Part shown: in pieces, positions 11,747-24,099 of the stretch
Position numbering within the stretch: the first letter of the stretch is position 1
Layout of the letters: each line of letters begins with the position of its first letter
Assembly (NCBI GenBank): GCA_001692895.1
Contig: KV748196.1
Location: forward strand, 2,108,001-2,172,000
Origin: Cenococcum geophilum 1.58
Lineage: Eukaryota; Ascomycota; Dothideomycetes; Gloniales; Gloniaceae
Reading direction: 5' to 3'
DNA length: 64,000 nt
Program-made: the position numbers and the translations under genes
The notes under the pieces: generated by a model
What the model was told of the DNA's origin: nothing
Databases searched by the model: none
What the model saw: the letters and a program-made list of their open reading frames with translations, nothing else

Positions 11747-12922
11747 TATAGTATAACCGTTAACTACCGTCTTTAGTAGAAAGGTTAATAGGCTAATGCT
11801 CGAGTCCTAATTAATATAAAAGCTAGCGGCATAGGATTTATTAATAAGATCTTTATATAGGATAATGGTTTTACCTTAATACCCCTTAACCGGCATATTA
11901 ACGTATTTGGATTTAATAGTAAACGCACTGTCTTAGGCCGTATTACTTATATAGCGGCCCTAAGACTCCAATACCTAAACTATAAAGAATTGATTAAGCT
12001 CTTTATAACTACCCTAAGTTACCTAGTAATCCTTAGATAACCCTAGATAAAACTATATAAGGTAACTATTAATTAAAACAACCTTTAGCTTTTATTTACT
12101 ACCTCTTATTATAAGTAGAAGTGCATTATAACTTACTATTTAGACTCTAAACTAAAACCTAAAAAAGCTACCAGGATCTACTAGTCTAAAATTTCCGCCG
12201 ACGTCTACTAGAGGCTTAGAAATCCTACTAAACTATATAAAACAACCCTAACTATTACGCCGCCCCAACCTAAGTAGAAGCTTAAGCTTAGTATATAAAA
12301 GTATCAGAAGAACTAGTACTTTACTATAAAAAGGATGCTTAAAGAACCTAAAGCCAAATAAGAAACTATATAAGAAACTATAGACAATTTAAGTAAGCTT
12401 AACACCCTAAATATCCACATAATTAGAGCTACTCCACTAGCTTAACTTACTAAAAAACCTAAATATACGATCTTCGCCGTTATAATAGCTAATATTAAGA
12501 GGGCTTTAGCATTAAGGAAGTATACTAACCCTGCTGTAAAGGTCCTAGTAGAGTATTATAAACGCCTAGATGCATTCTTATAAAAGGAAGCTAATAAGCT
12601 ACTAAAATACCAACTATACGACTATAAGATTATATTTAAAGAAGGAAAGTAGCCTAGATTTAGGTCTCTATATAGAATGTTCTAAAACGAACTCTAAGTA
12701 CTATAAAGGTATTTAGACGAAAACCTAAGTAAATGATTTATTAGAGCAAGCTCTTCGCCTATAGCCGTACTAGTAATCTTTATTAAGAAACTTAGCAGTA
12801 GTTTACGCTTTTACATAGACTACTAAGCTTTTAATGCCGTTACTATTAAGAACTAGTATCCAATCCCGTTAATATAAAAGACGCTAAACCGATTAAGTAA
12901 AGCTCGCTACTATATAAAGCTT

Positions 12923-13178
12923 TGTAAGGCACATTGCTAGGGTATACGATAGGGAGTAGGTAAGCCGAGCATGAGTTACAAGGAGAGTCGATGGAAGAGG
13001 ACGATATGGTAATAAGGGTAGGCAATAGCCTCGTACGGAGACGAACCGATGAGGAGGGAAGGGCTGCAAGCCCGAGGAGCTTATAAGGAGGTGCCAAGCC
13101 TAGCCTTCGGCTAGGCCTTGGCTACCCCTAAGAGCTCCTAGGCGATGCAGCCAGTAAGGGGCCAAAAGATCCCTTATA
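12923..13178 (+). repeat. Solo LTR, family B, in G1 reverse transcriptase
   Basis: A 256-bp block begins TGTAAGG and ends CCTTATA (CCTTACA before one C-to-T), flanked by the 5-bp duplication AGCTT at 12918-12922 and 13179-13183. Cutting it out with one copy of AGCTT restores the reverse transcriptase frame (tyrosine-rich stretch, then KL, then IIFAFN). Base composition is near 50% GC, unlike its surroundings. The open frame inside on the minus strand is chance. Confidence 0.9.
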
Positions 13179-13441
13179 AGCTTAATATTATCTTCGCGTT
13201 TAACCGCCTTTATATTATAAAGGGAGATAAATAGCTTACTATATTCTATACCCAGTATAGATTATTTAAATACTTAGTAATACTATTTAGCCTTATAAAC
13301 GCCCTAAGCTCGTTTTAATAATAACATGCGGAACGTTAATCCCCCAACGTAAATTTTAACCCGAGTTTATAAGTAATAAGCCAATCAATTTTAGAGCTTT
13401 ATTATATAGACTTTAATTAATATATATAGAGATAAGGTTTT

Positions 13442-13561
13442 CCAGGGGGAGACCCCCTGGGACCCCCCTATATAGAGCTTTTGCTTAATTTANAAGTAGT
13501 AGTAAGATTAAGGCGCCTTGGTCACTGCTAGGTAAGGATCTACTATAGTAACCGAGGCGCC
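13442..13561. other. Two GC-rich hairpins near the Helitron 3' side
   Basis: CCAGGGGG and CCCCCTGG face each other at 13442-13460 around a 3-nt loop. GGCGCCTTGGTCACTG (13512-13527) and TAGTAACCGAGGCGCC (13546-13561) pair with only transition mismatches. Both stand in AT-rich DNA about 115-235 bp from the left end, which is the 3' end of the Helitron, where such elements carry stem-loops. Confidence 0.6.
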
Positions 13562-14204
13562 CTACTTAAGCTAGGCTTAAGGATTATATTGGTCACAAAT
13601 CTAGTATATATTTGGACTGCAGAGCTTAATACAGAGCCCTCTACGTAGGATCTGATATAGTAGATTATGATTCCAATTTAAAGCTTTATATACTAAATAT
13701 TTTTAATACCTAATAACTAAATCGCCGCATAGCTGGAATTAAAGTAAGTTTACTACCCCAACTCGATTAAATACGCGTGTAGGAAGAGATATAACTGTAT
13801 ACAGAGACGTCTGACATAATTAAGTAACGTCATTACCCACCCAGTTCGGACGTACGACAACGCGATGGCTTGGTGACGACGTAATAGCTCGGCGCCGAGT
13901 AATGGGAGGGGGGAGGAGGGGAAGGAGATTGGGGGTGGCTTGGCCACTGCAAGAAGGTCGTAATATTGGTGTGGTATTAAACTTTAAAAATCGTGTCCCG
14001 GAAGCTTAATTGATAACCCCTATATAAAACGTTAACAACGTTTAATTATAGAGCTTTAAACCAGCAGATCTCCTAGGAATGCCTATTATAAGCAGCTCCA
14101 AGTGTAAAATCTAGAATATTTAGTAGTGGTGTAAGTATGGGACGGGGGTACATATTTGCGTTCCTAAATGTCGTCACATGACGTAATTTTTGGGTAATAA
14201 AAAC

Positions 14205-15232
14205 CGCCGTTAATATTGCTCGACTAACACCTACCGGAGGTTCCTCTGTCCTTCCTATCTCCTCTCTTACCCGTCTCTTTGTCCGATACTATCTATATCG
14301 CTATATTAACTAATAGATCCCTTAGTGGAGACTAGGGAGGGGTATTAGAGCGCCTCTAGCTCTTATAAGGAAGAAGAAAGAAGAAGAGAGGAAGGTATAA
14401 AGGAGGGAGTATTTATAGACGGAAGGAGGCCTATGAACGGGAGATTAGGCAGCCATAATATAGATATTAACATTGCTCGACTAACACCTACCAGACGCCC
14501 CTCCGTCCTTCCTATCTCCTCTCTTACCCGTCTCCTCGTTAGATGCTGTTTATATCACTACGTCGACTAATAGATCCCTTAGTGGGGACTAGGGAGGAGT
14601 ATTAGAGCACCTCTAGCTCTTATAAGGAAGAAGAAAAGAAGAAAGGAAGGTATAGAGGAGGGAGTATTTATAGATGGGAGGAGGCCTGCGAGTATAGGAG
14701 ATTAGGCAGCCATAATATAGACATTAATGTTACTCGACTAACACCTACTAGACGCCCCTCTATCCTTCCTATCTCCTCTCTTACCCGTCTCCTCGTCAGA
14801 TACTATTTATATCGCTACGTTAACTAATAGATCCCTCAGTAGGGACTAGGGAAGAGTATTAGAGCACCTCTAGCTCTTATAAGGAAGAAAAAAAGAAGAG
14901 AGAAAGGTATAAAGGAGGGAGTATTTATAGACGGGAGGAGGCCTGCAAGTATAGGAGATTAGGCAGCTATAATATAGCTAGTAATGTTGCTTGACTAACA
15001 CATACCAGAGGCTCCTCCGTCCTTCCTATCCTCTCTCGCCTGTCTTGTTGTCCGATACTATCTATATTGCTATATTAACTAATAAATCCCTTAGTAGGGA
15101 CTGGGGAGGGGTATTAGAGCACCTCTAGCTCTTATAAGGAAGAAGAAAGAAGAAGAGAGGAAGGTATAGAGGAGGGAGTATTTATAGACGGGAGGAGGCC
15201 CTGCGAGTACGTAATTTGGTAAGTACTAATAG
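14205..15232. repeat. Four tandem copies of a 257-bp unit inside the Helitron
   Basis: The same landmark (CGACTAACAC or a one-base variant) occurs at 14221, 14478, 14735 and 14992, exactly 257 bp apart each time. Each unit has a pyrimidine-rich left half (CTTCCTATCTCCTCTCTTAC) and a purine-rich right half (AAGAAGAGAGGAAGGTATA), so each can fold into a long imperfect stem. A smaller palindrome around AGAGCGCCTCTAGCTCT lies between. There is no convincing open frame. The copies differ mainly by C/T and A/G changes. Confidence 0.9.
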
Positions 15233-16349
15233 CATGAGATTCTCGTATAAGATGGGCTTGATTACTTACCAAAATATAGGGTATCTCTATCACTGCAGTG
15301 ACTACTATAGTGGTAGAGACGCCTTAAATATTTGATGTACTAACTACTAAGGCTGTTAATAAGTAAAAGGTAGGCTACCGATGTGGTGCGAACGATGTAG
15401 TTGTTAATATTATTTATAGCCTGTTTTTGCTTTTAGTATACGCGTAGATCGTCCTTATATTTAGCGTAGAGCTAGTTATAGGCAGTAAGCTAGTTTAGGT
15501 CTAGCTTTGCTATTAATATAGCCGTAAGTAGTATGTCCCTTGGTGTAGGCCGATTTAGTAGTTCTAGCTTTAGAAGATCGTCTTTTTTCTTAGATAGGTC
15601 GATATACTACTATACCTTGTTAGTTTTAGCTATGTCTTAGATAATAAAGAACCATTAAATCTAATTAGATAGCTTGTTAAGGATAAGGTTAATTTTTAAT
15701 TCGGTAAAGGTTGTTATTTTTAGAATTTAATAGGTCAGGAAGGGTCTAGGTTAGGGTCTAGCTAGCGTTTTAGCAGAACCTTATTTAGACGTTCCAAACT
15801 TTTAATTTAATTCGTTAGTTTGGATCACTAAAATCTAAAATTTTGTCATGGGGAGCGCGATTAATGACCCCTACTAACAGCTCTAACCACGTCTAATTTT
15901 TGATTTGTAAATTGGCAGATTTATAGGTAATAGTTATTATAAGTAGCTCCAGGTGCGGTATATATAAAATCTTAACTATAGTGTAGAGAAGTCGTGGCTG
16001 CTAATATAGGGTCCTAAGTATTCTTAGAGGTCACGTGACTTCTTATATAAGCAACATTTCCGCCCTTTAAAAAAAATTGAAATTTTTTAAAAATTGATTA
16101 ACGCTATAGACAGTAGTAATATTGATCTGGTAGTACTGCTAATTCTCCCTATATACTATTGTATGTATATCTAACAGCTCTAAAAGTGGTAAGAAGGTAG
16201 GACGGATAGGGGGGTTAAAATTTAGAAAATTGGATTTCGCGGTTAAGCTATTTAAAAGTTAGGAAACTAAGACAAATGCTGCATTCTCCGCTTACCTTTA
16301 AGCTAGTATATAATTTCCTAATTAGGAAAAGTTGTTTATAAGTAGTTGC

Positions 16350-19300
16350 TACTGCCTCCGTGTAAAATCTTCTTATTATACCTCTTTAGTCTTATTTATA
16401 GATAACTGAAACCGTTTTATATTAAACCTACGTTTAAATATAAGCCCTAAAAGCTTCTTAACTCGTAAGATTGCTATATAGGTTAGCCTAGCTGTCTTAT
16501 CCTTTTCTTTAATATCTAGAACTACCTAGTTAAGTATTAGGCCCTGGCTTTTATATATAGTAAGAGTAAAAGCTAGAGTAATTAAAAATTGACGCCGTAA
16601 GCAAGAGCCTCTTATACCCTCCTACTTATGAAGCACGGAAAATATAGGGACGACTTTTTTACCATCCTGCCGAGTGAATAGGGTAGGTCCGTTATACCTA
16701 TCTACTGCAATTAGTAGTGACTAAGGCTAATCCTTTTTAATATCTGCGTGTCCCTTCTATACGATATCTTTAATTATACCAGTAGTACCGTTTACTAAGC
16801 CTAGTTTAACCCAGATATTATATATTAGTATTACTTTCGCGCCAATATATAGGGCTAGTTTCTCTATAGTATCGCACTAATTAGGAGTAACTTTCCGTGC
16901 ACCTATACTAGTGTTAACTAACTTAATAGCTACCACTAGCTGTAAAAGGTTGCGAAGCTAAATAGTGTTATACTTACCTATAGTAGCGCGTATACTATAT
17001 AGCCGAATTGCGTTGTTAAAGCCCGTAACCTTACCGGTAAATAGGCCCTACTTACGCCTAGTTAAAAGAAGCTTCTAGGTTAAATTACTTATAGAATCAC
17101 TACGTAGCTTTGTAAGGGCGGTCCTAAATATAAAGCTCTTAGCGTTATTACCGCCTTGCTATATAACTTAATCTAGGACAGTAGTTCGGTTAATTGCTTT
17201 ATAGGCTCCCTTTCTATAGCTGGCGAGCTCTAACGGCCTAGCGGATAGATTGCTGTATAAGGCCGCCTAACCTATAGGGGGAAGCTGATGGAAATCGCCT
17301 ACTAGTAAGATGTTTAAGCCTCTAAAGTAGTTGTTATTACGCGTAGGGTAGATCTAACCGAGGCGGCGATTAATTTAGGCTAGATATACTTGCCCGATTA
17401 TAGATTTCTCGTTAAGGATAAGATAGTGAATATCCTTAAAAGCTTGTTATAGAGGCGTAAGACTGGCAGTAGGCAATTCCTTAAAGGGGCGATTTACTGG
17501 CAACCTTAATAGTTTGTACGTAGTTCTACCGTTAATATTAAAGGCAGCTACTCTAGTAGGGGCGGCTCGAACTAATGGCGACGGCTTACTATTAGACATG
17601 GCTATATTATAAAGCGTAGTAGATAGAATAGTAATAAGATATAACCCGCCGGTTCCCGCCTCTCCATTAATATTAATCCGTAGTAGGGGGGGGATAAGGC
17701 CTAATTAGATCTGCCTGTAGTAATTAACTACGATATTATAGATATAACGCTGACCTAGTTATAAGGAGGACGGAGTTGCTATTTAGGATAGGCGGCTCTA
17801 CGGTAGAGGCTATAGCCGTACTTCCTGCCAATAAGTCCTCTTATTAAGCTGCGGGTACGTACCCTAATGCGTACTCTAGTCGTAGTTATAATTAAGCTCC
17901 CTATTACTAAGCCTGTTAGGATCCTTAATTTTAACTCCGTTAGTATTTTAAACGTAGGTATATAGGGCCTTAAAGGACTGGTATAGCTCTAAGTCGTCTA
18001 CGAAATCGCCCTTAAACTTATTAATATTATTAGCAGTTTTGCGACCTTCCTCTAGTTTCCAATTACAGAAGTAGTTGGGTAGATGCTAATAAGAGTTAAT
18101 ATAAGCCTAATAGGAAGTTATATAATCAGGAGCCTTAAATCTATTAGTATAAGTAGCTACTTCCTTATACTCCCTCTACGGGTAATAAAGAATAAGCTTT
18201 ACGCGGTAGAACTTAGGATACTGCGGATAAGAACGATCGCCGTTATATCGCGGAAAGTATAATATAACTTAAGGCCTTGCTCTTAGCCGACGCTTATAAG
18301 TAGAGTAATTAAAATAGAGTAGAAAATTGAGGAAAGTAACGTCCTCTACCCCATTTAGGCGGCGCTTATACTTCTTATAGTCAGACAGTCTGCACCCTCT
18401 TAGTTGCCCATTATTAAGCTTATATATAGCGCTTCAATCATCCTCTTAGTAGTAGTCTAAAGTTACTATATTCCTAGAGCCTTTATAAAGGGGAATGTTA
18501 AGAAGCAGATAGTATACCTTCTGCGCTAACTAATCGCATTTAGTAATAAGCTTATTTATAAACCTAGCCACGACCGAACTAAAGGCATAAAGGCTATTGG
18601 CGTACGGCTGTACTAATTAGAGTAACTCCTAGTAGGAAGTCGATTTCTTCTCTTCCTTGCTGCAATACTTACCTATATAGTTAACTATTACTAATATGCT
18701 TATAGCGGGTGACATATTAATATTCGCCATCTACGCTAATATTATAGCTGCATTATAACCATTAAGAAGCTTATTATTACGCTACGGACAGAATGTTTAG
18801 TAATATAGATTTTAATCCTTTAATACAGCGGCCTTATTGCGGAGAGAGCGTGGAAAATAGAAGCGGCACTCCTTTACTCTAGTAGAGCCTTTCTTTAATC
18901 ATAAGCAGTAAGATTCGGTGCAATTACGGTGCCGTTAAAATCAATTAAGGTAGGCAGTAAGAAGCTTACTAGTATTAAGCTGTTCTTTATAGCTAAGAGT
19001 AGAAGGATGTCAGAGATCGGGAGGCCTAGATTGATTAGGATTGATTGCAGATATAAAAGTAGCCCAGTACTTAGCAAAAGCCGCCCTTAATTCAATAGCT
19101 GACGGATCTGGCCTTAGGGCTGTTGAACTCTATAAGAAGCTATATATATAGCCGCTACCTTATACCTACTACTTATATCGGGACCAAAAGTCAGTGCTAT
19201 TAAATAGGCCTATAAGTACGTGCTTCCTAAACAGATCAAAGCGGCAATGCAGCCAGTAAGTAGCAATATGCGGATTATTGTTAAGATTCTAAGAAGCAAT

Positions 19301-21235
19301 CCGGTAGCGCTAAGCCTTATTAGCAGCCTTATATTTGTTAAATAGAGGTATATAAGAGTATAGATCATACCAATATAAATTAGTAGCGCTAAGTATAAAG
19401 AATAGAGACCCGCTCTTAATATTCTTAGCATAAGCTGTAAGCTTATTCCTCTTCTGCCTCCAGTAAGGTCTAGTGCCCTTAAGGTTCCGTATATACCGTA
19501 TAATCTTATTTAGCAACTAGCCACCCCTATTGCCATTTATAAGATTACTAAGCTTATCTAAAGACAGACTATTTTTATTTAATCGGCTGTAGAGAAAGCG
19601 GGTGGCGTTAAGGGCTTGCTCTCTTATAATCCGATTAAACACATAGTAGCAAAATAAGGGGTGGCGGCCAAACCGACCGTCCTGATACTTAAGCATATGC
19701 TTAGCGTACGCAGCCAGGGTAACCGTACGGCTTCGTGGCATGTTAAAATTAGCTTTGCCATAAGGAAATAGAGTAAGAAAGGCGCCGCGTATAATAAAAC
19801 TAGCTGATCGCTTAGAGAGAGGTATCTATCGCATAGTAGGAACCTCTAGGCCCGTTCGTAGGTCTTATTAGTGTTAAACCTTGCGACCTAAAAGCTCTAA
19901 TTTACTAAGGTTAGGCACTAGATTAGGAACCAAAGTATCCAGTATATTATTATCAAATTCACCGTCCGGTATATTACTGCTAAGTTTAGTAGGTAGAAGA
20001 TTAATAGCAGGAGGACATTGTATAGGAGCAGTAGGGTAAGCCGTTGGGCTACTAGAATTAGACTTTAACTCGTTAATATAAGGTAGCTAATCTAATATAG
20101 AGCTATTTTCGGGTAAGCTGGTAAGCCGGGTGCTGTATATTTTAACGTCACAATAATTAGGATAATTGACCTTTAGAAAGTAAAGCCACTGTGCTATAGT
20201 AGAGCGCCTTATAGTATACCGCTTGGTAAACCGCCGACTTAGGTATTCGCTACCCTCTACTGCCGTAGGCCTCACGACCAGTATATCGAGTTTAGTAGGT
20301 AGCCGTGGTAGCTGCCTCTAAGTCTTTAGTATATTTTAGCCAAAGCAGCAGACGTGGCCAGTATAGCGATATTACTAGCCGCGTATACGCATGACTTGCA
20401 GATAAATATATACGCGCGCAATTAGAAGCTCCTCCACCGCGGTAAGTATAGGTAGGAAGCCAGGAATAGGCCCCGGATCGAGCCCGTTGCTTTTACTAAA
20501 TAGGGGAGGAAGGGTTAGATCTTTAAGGCTATCGGCGTCCTTAATGCAGGCTTTATATACACCTATATTATCACCCTCCGTAGCTAGGCCCATTTAGAAC
20601 CACCGCTCCTTGTAACAACTGCACGTCTCCATATATTTAGCCTGTAGTATACTCCTAAACTTCTTGATTCGCTCCCAATCAACAGCCGAAACGGGTAGTG
20701 GTGTGGCCGTAGCCGGAGTAGGTATTGGCGGTAGAGTAGGCATAGGAGCTAGCCCCGGCAAGGACGTATTTGGGCCATCTGGAGTGCCTCTTCTGCTGCA
20801 CGGAGCTTCGTCTATAGTGTATAGCGGAGGAGTAGGCGAGTAAGCCTTACCCCGCCGATTAAGAATGCGGTGCTCCCTTTGTATTGCCCTAATTGTCTTC
20901 CGCCGTTGAGCTATTTTAGGGGTATCTTGGCTATTCTGGCCGCGAGGCAAGAAGGCGTTCTCGGTATCGTTTTCAGGTAAAGCAATTTACTGGCGCCTTG
21001 TAGGACGACTCTTAGTAGCAGAACCTGGCTCTGCAAGAGCTCTCCGCTTATTTAAAACATATTTAGAGGCCTAGAAAAGTAAGCAGAGGTAGAAGTAGTA
21101 TATAGGGAAGACGTGCCTTTGACCGATATAACTGGTATAGCTTTAAAAGCTTCTTTGAAGGGCCGTCTTTAACAAAGTTAAGGCGAGGCTTATAGATATG
21201 GCACTTGCTGCACTCAATCACAGTAGGATCTGCCA
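16350..21235 (-). pseudogene. Helitron Rep-helicase remnant
   Basis: Reading starts near 21235 (MADPTVIECSKCHIYKP, a possible zinc-binding start). Next come Gln/Pro-rich blocks and a conserved N-terminal region with DPGPIPGFLP and ITAVEELLIARV-like text (about 20375-20640), as in fungal Helitron proteins. The Helitron-like N domain lies at 19200-19741 with YAKHMLKYQDGRFGRHP and LNKIIRYIRNLKGTRPYW. A PIF1-type helicase follows (about 17650-16350): EAGTGG (Walker A region, the Lys-Ser now lost), LLVGDFHQLPPIG (17270-17317), and a terminal ITLAFTLTIYKSQG block. In-frame stops, mostly TAG/TAA, break it everywhere; several pieces stay open for 60-118 codons, so it is less damaged than G1. Confidence 0.8.
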
Positions 21236-22553
21236 TATTTACAATATATATATTGGTATAAATAGAGGTGTCAACAAAAAGGAAGGCGTAATACTAGGAT
21301 ATTTTAATGTTCATAATATTTTGATATTCGTCACGTGGATTCTGCCATAACTTACCGCGCGCAACATTTTTTAAACCAATCAAAAGCTGGCTTAGCAAAG
21401 TTTAAAATCTAGGACCCGAAAATATAGACCACTCGTACCTCGGGTCAATAAGTAATACCCTATATCCCTACCTAGACATCTTCTATACTACTTATATTAA
21501 CAATATCTTAATATATAGTAATAACCTAACTAAATACCGGAAATATATTAATCTTATTTTATAAGCACTATACGGAGCTAGTCTATAATTAGATATAGAT
21601 AAATATAAAATTTATAAAACGGAAGTTCAATACCTTAGACTCCTTATTTCTATAAATAGTATATAAATAGACCTAAAGAAGGTTAAAGTAATTATAAATT
21701 CTTAATAGCCTAAAAATATTAAGGATGTAAGAGCTTTTATAGGATTTGCTAATTTCTACTAATAGCTTATTAATAACTTTCCCGCCTTAGTTTTACCCCT
21801 TATAGCTTAAACCTAAAAGAATAAAGCCTTTATCTTTAATAAGGAATATAAGGCCTTTACTTATTTAAAAGTTATATTTACTACTATACCTATACTCTAA
21901 TACTTTAACCTAAACTAAATAAGTGTTATAGAAGCTAATTTATCTAGCTATATTACTAGAGGCATCCTATCTTAATATAATAAAGATAGAGTATTATACC
22001 CTATAGTATACTTCTTTAAATAACTAAGCTTAGCTAAATATAACTATAAGATCTATAATAAGGAATTATTGGCTATTATTAGATATTTTAAATAATAGCA
22101 ACCTAAACTAAAAGGCGCTAGATTTCTAATTAAGGTCCTTAGCGACTATAAGAACTTATAGTACTTTATAACTATAAAAAAGCCAAGTTATTATTAGGCC
22201 TACTAGTTAAAATATCTATTTTATTTCTAATTCTTAATTATATACCGCCTAGGTATTTAAGGTTAAAAGCCTAATACCCTAACCTAACGCTTATAAAACG
22301 CGCTAGGACTAAAAAAAGCGCGTTCTTACTAAAACTAGACCCTACTTTACCCTAAACTCTTTAATCCTCCTATTAAAGATCTTAGAGTATATATCCTTAA
22401 AACAACTAACTAATTAATTAAATAGATTATTATTAATAAATACTTAAATAACGAGTTTATCTAAGAGACGTTTAAGCTAATTTAAGATAGCGTTAGACGC
22501 TTTAAAAGGATCTCTTTAAGCGAATATAAAGCTCGCGGATGCTGCTTATGCTA

Positions 22554-23065
22554 CAGTGATGTGCACGACCAGCTTCACCCCCCCCCCTTTGGCGAGGGCT
22601 CCAAATTTTTAAATTCGCTACGCGCATCCAATCTCGCTTGGTTGCTACCAACTGTACATAGTAATTGTAGCGAAGCCGTATGCTTGGCTACAAGAACCTT
22701 CGCGATCCCGCAGTGTCGTGATCTTCATCAAATATCGTGAGGTTACCACCCGTATGATACTGCCAAATTTCATCAACCCCTCTGCAAAGACAGCATTGTA
22801 TTCGCGTTTTGGCGGCCACAAGGGAGGCATAGTTACAGGGGAGAAGGGGAGTAGAGGAAGCGTACGTCTTCAATTTGGTTCTCCTGGCCAACCAAAGCGA
22901 ATCTCCAGGGCAACCAGGGCGATTCTCCAGGGCAACCAAAAAGGTCCTTGCGCGTAGCCACAACCGTTCGCTTCAATTACAAGCGAGACTGGATGCGCGT
23001 ACCGAATTTAAAATTTCGCAGCGCTCGCTAAAGGAGGGGGGTGAAGCTGGTCGTGCACATCACTG
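22554..23065. mobile_element. 512-bp MITE, pogo/Fot-like, TA target duplication
   Basis: Starts CAGTGATGTGCACGACCAGC and ends with its exact reverse complement; the arms continue through a C-run (G-run at right) into GCGAGGGCTCCAAATTT and its imperfect partner, roughly 80 bp per side. TA stands on both outsides (22552-22553, 23066-23067). The CAGTG terminus and TA target are typical of pogo/Fot1-type elements. No transposase is inside. It interrupts the G1 integrase region and is nearly unmutated. Confidence 0.9.
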
Positions 23066-23623
23066 TACTAAAACCGCCTAGTTATACCTAACTATAACAA
23101 ACTTAAGCTTAAGTTCTTTAAATACGTATATAAGCTACTAGTAGCTAGCTACCTAGGTTAAGAAAAAACCCTAAAGCTACTTTAATGGGAGTACTATTAG
23201 CTAAATATATATAATATAATATAAGGGTACATCTCTAGCTGCTATATTTACTAACGAGCTAAAGCTTTATATAAGACAGATAATAGCCTTTTAAAGCTAT
23301 TACTAGTTCTAAACCAAAGATAGAAGGATATCTTAATTAACTTTATTATTAATCTCTCTATACGTGAAGGCTATATAAATATTATAGTAGTTATAGACCA
23401 ACTATTTAAGATAAAATACTTAATCGCCTACCCTAATATATTAACACTTACTATCGCCTAACTATTCCTAGACTATATATAGAAACTCTATAGACTCCCT
23501 AAAACAATTATCTCCGATAAAGGCAGCTAGTTTATCTCTATATTTTAAAAAGAACTAACTACCCAGCTCTATATTAAGGCACTATTATTTACTATTTACT
23601 ATTTAGAAACGGATAGTTAAATA

Positions 23624-24044
23624 TATAACAAAGCCTTGTAGGAAATACTACGGTAGGCTTGTCAATAGGCTAGGTATATAGGTATAGAATAGTCAACAAC
23701 ATAAACACAACTGGTGGAGTAGTTGCCCAATAGATTAACTCCAATTGTATTCTAAGATTCACTATAAGGAGAGAAGAACTATCTAGGTAGGAACTGTGGT
23801 CCTTTAAATACACAACCGTACTCCTAAGAAATCCTCCTTATACGTAAAGTACGTCTTATATATAAGGTACGTAAGTTCCTCTTATTCCTCTCATTTAATA
23901 CGTAACACGTTATATAACCTCAGTTACCATTCCTTATCATATAGTTCTATCGGCTCCATTCTAGACCGTGCCTTAATTAACTAACTAGATGCTTCTAACT
24001 CCTCTCCTAGTAGTTATAACATCGTACTTAAAGCGTCCGTAACA
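23624..24044 (-). repeat. 3' LTR of G2
   Basis: 421 bp; read on the minus strand it begins TGTTACGGACGCTTTAAG and ends GGCTTTGTTATA. It differs from the right LTR by transitions in both directions, so each copy was mutated at different sites. Confidence 0.9.
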
Positions 24045-24099
24045 CCATCTCCCTCCTCTTTATCTTCGTCCTTAAAGATTCCTAGCATCTCTAGGTTAT

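Larger units (their letters stand above)
13328..21449 (-). mobile_element. Helitron inserted in G1
   Basis: About 8.1 kb splits the G1 reverse transcriptase between TTTTAATAATA on the left and ATAAGTAATACC on the right. It encodes a Rep-helicase on the minus strand plus about 3 kb of noncoding DNA on its 3' side. The ends do not show the classical TC and CTRR. Instead CTCGGGTCA at the right end faces an inverted TAACCCGAG set back about 30 bp from the left end, and the join lies between two T residues on the minus strand; both fit the Helitron2/Helentron group, which has asymmetric inverted repeats. Exact ends are uncertain by tens of bases at the left, because ATAAGTAATA also occurs at 13369. 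Confidence 0.75.

Noticed and set aside
12846..13097. 83-codon open frame, minus strand
   Set aside because: It spans the border of solo LTR B and G1, so it is chance.
14205..15232. CRISPR array
   Set aside because: Repeat units are 257 bp, contiguous, without spacers, in a fungal transposon.
22645..23081. Overlapping frames of 61-91 codons on both strands
   Set aside because: All inside the 512-bp MITE; no transposase motif.
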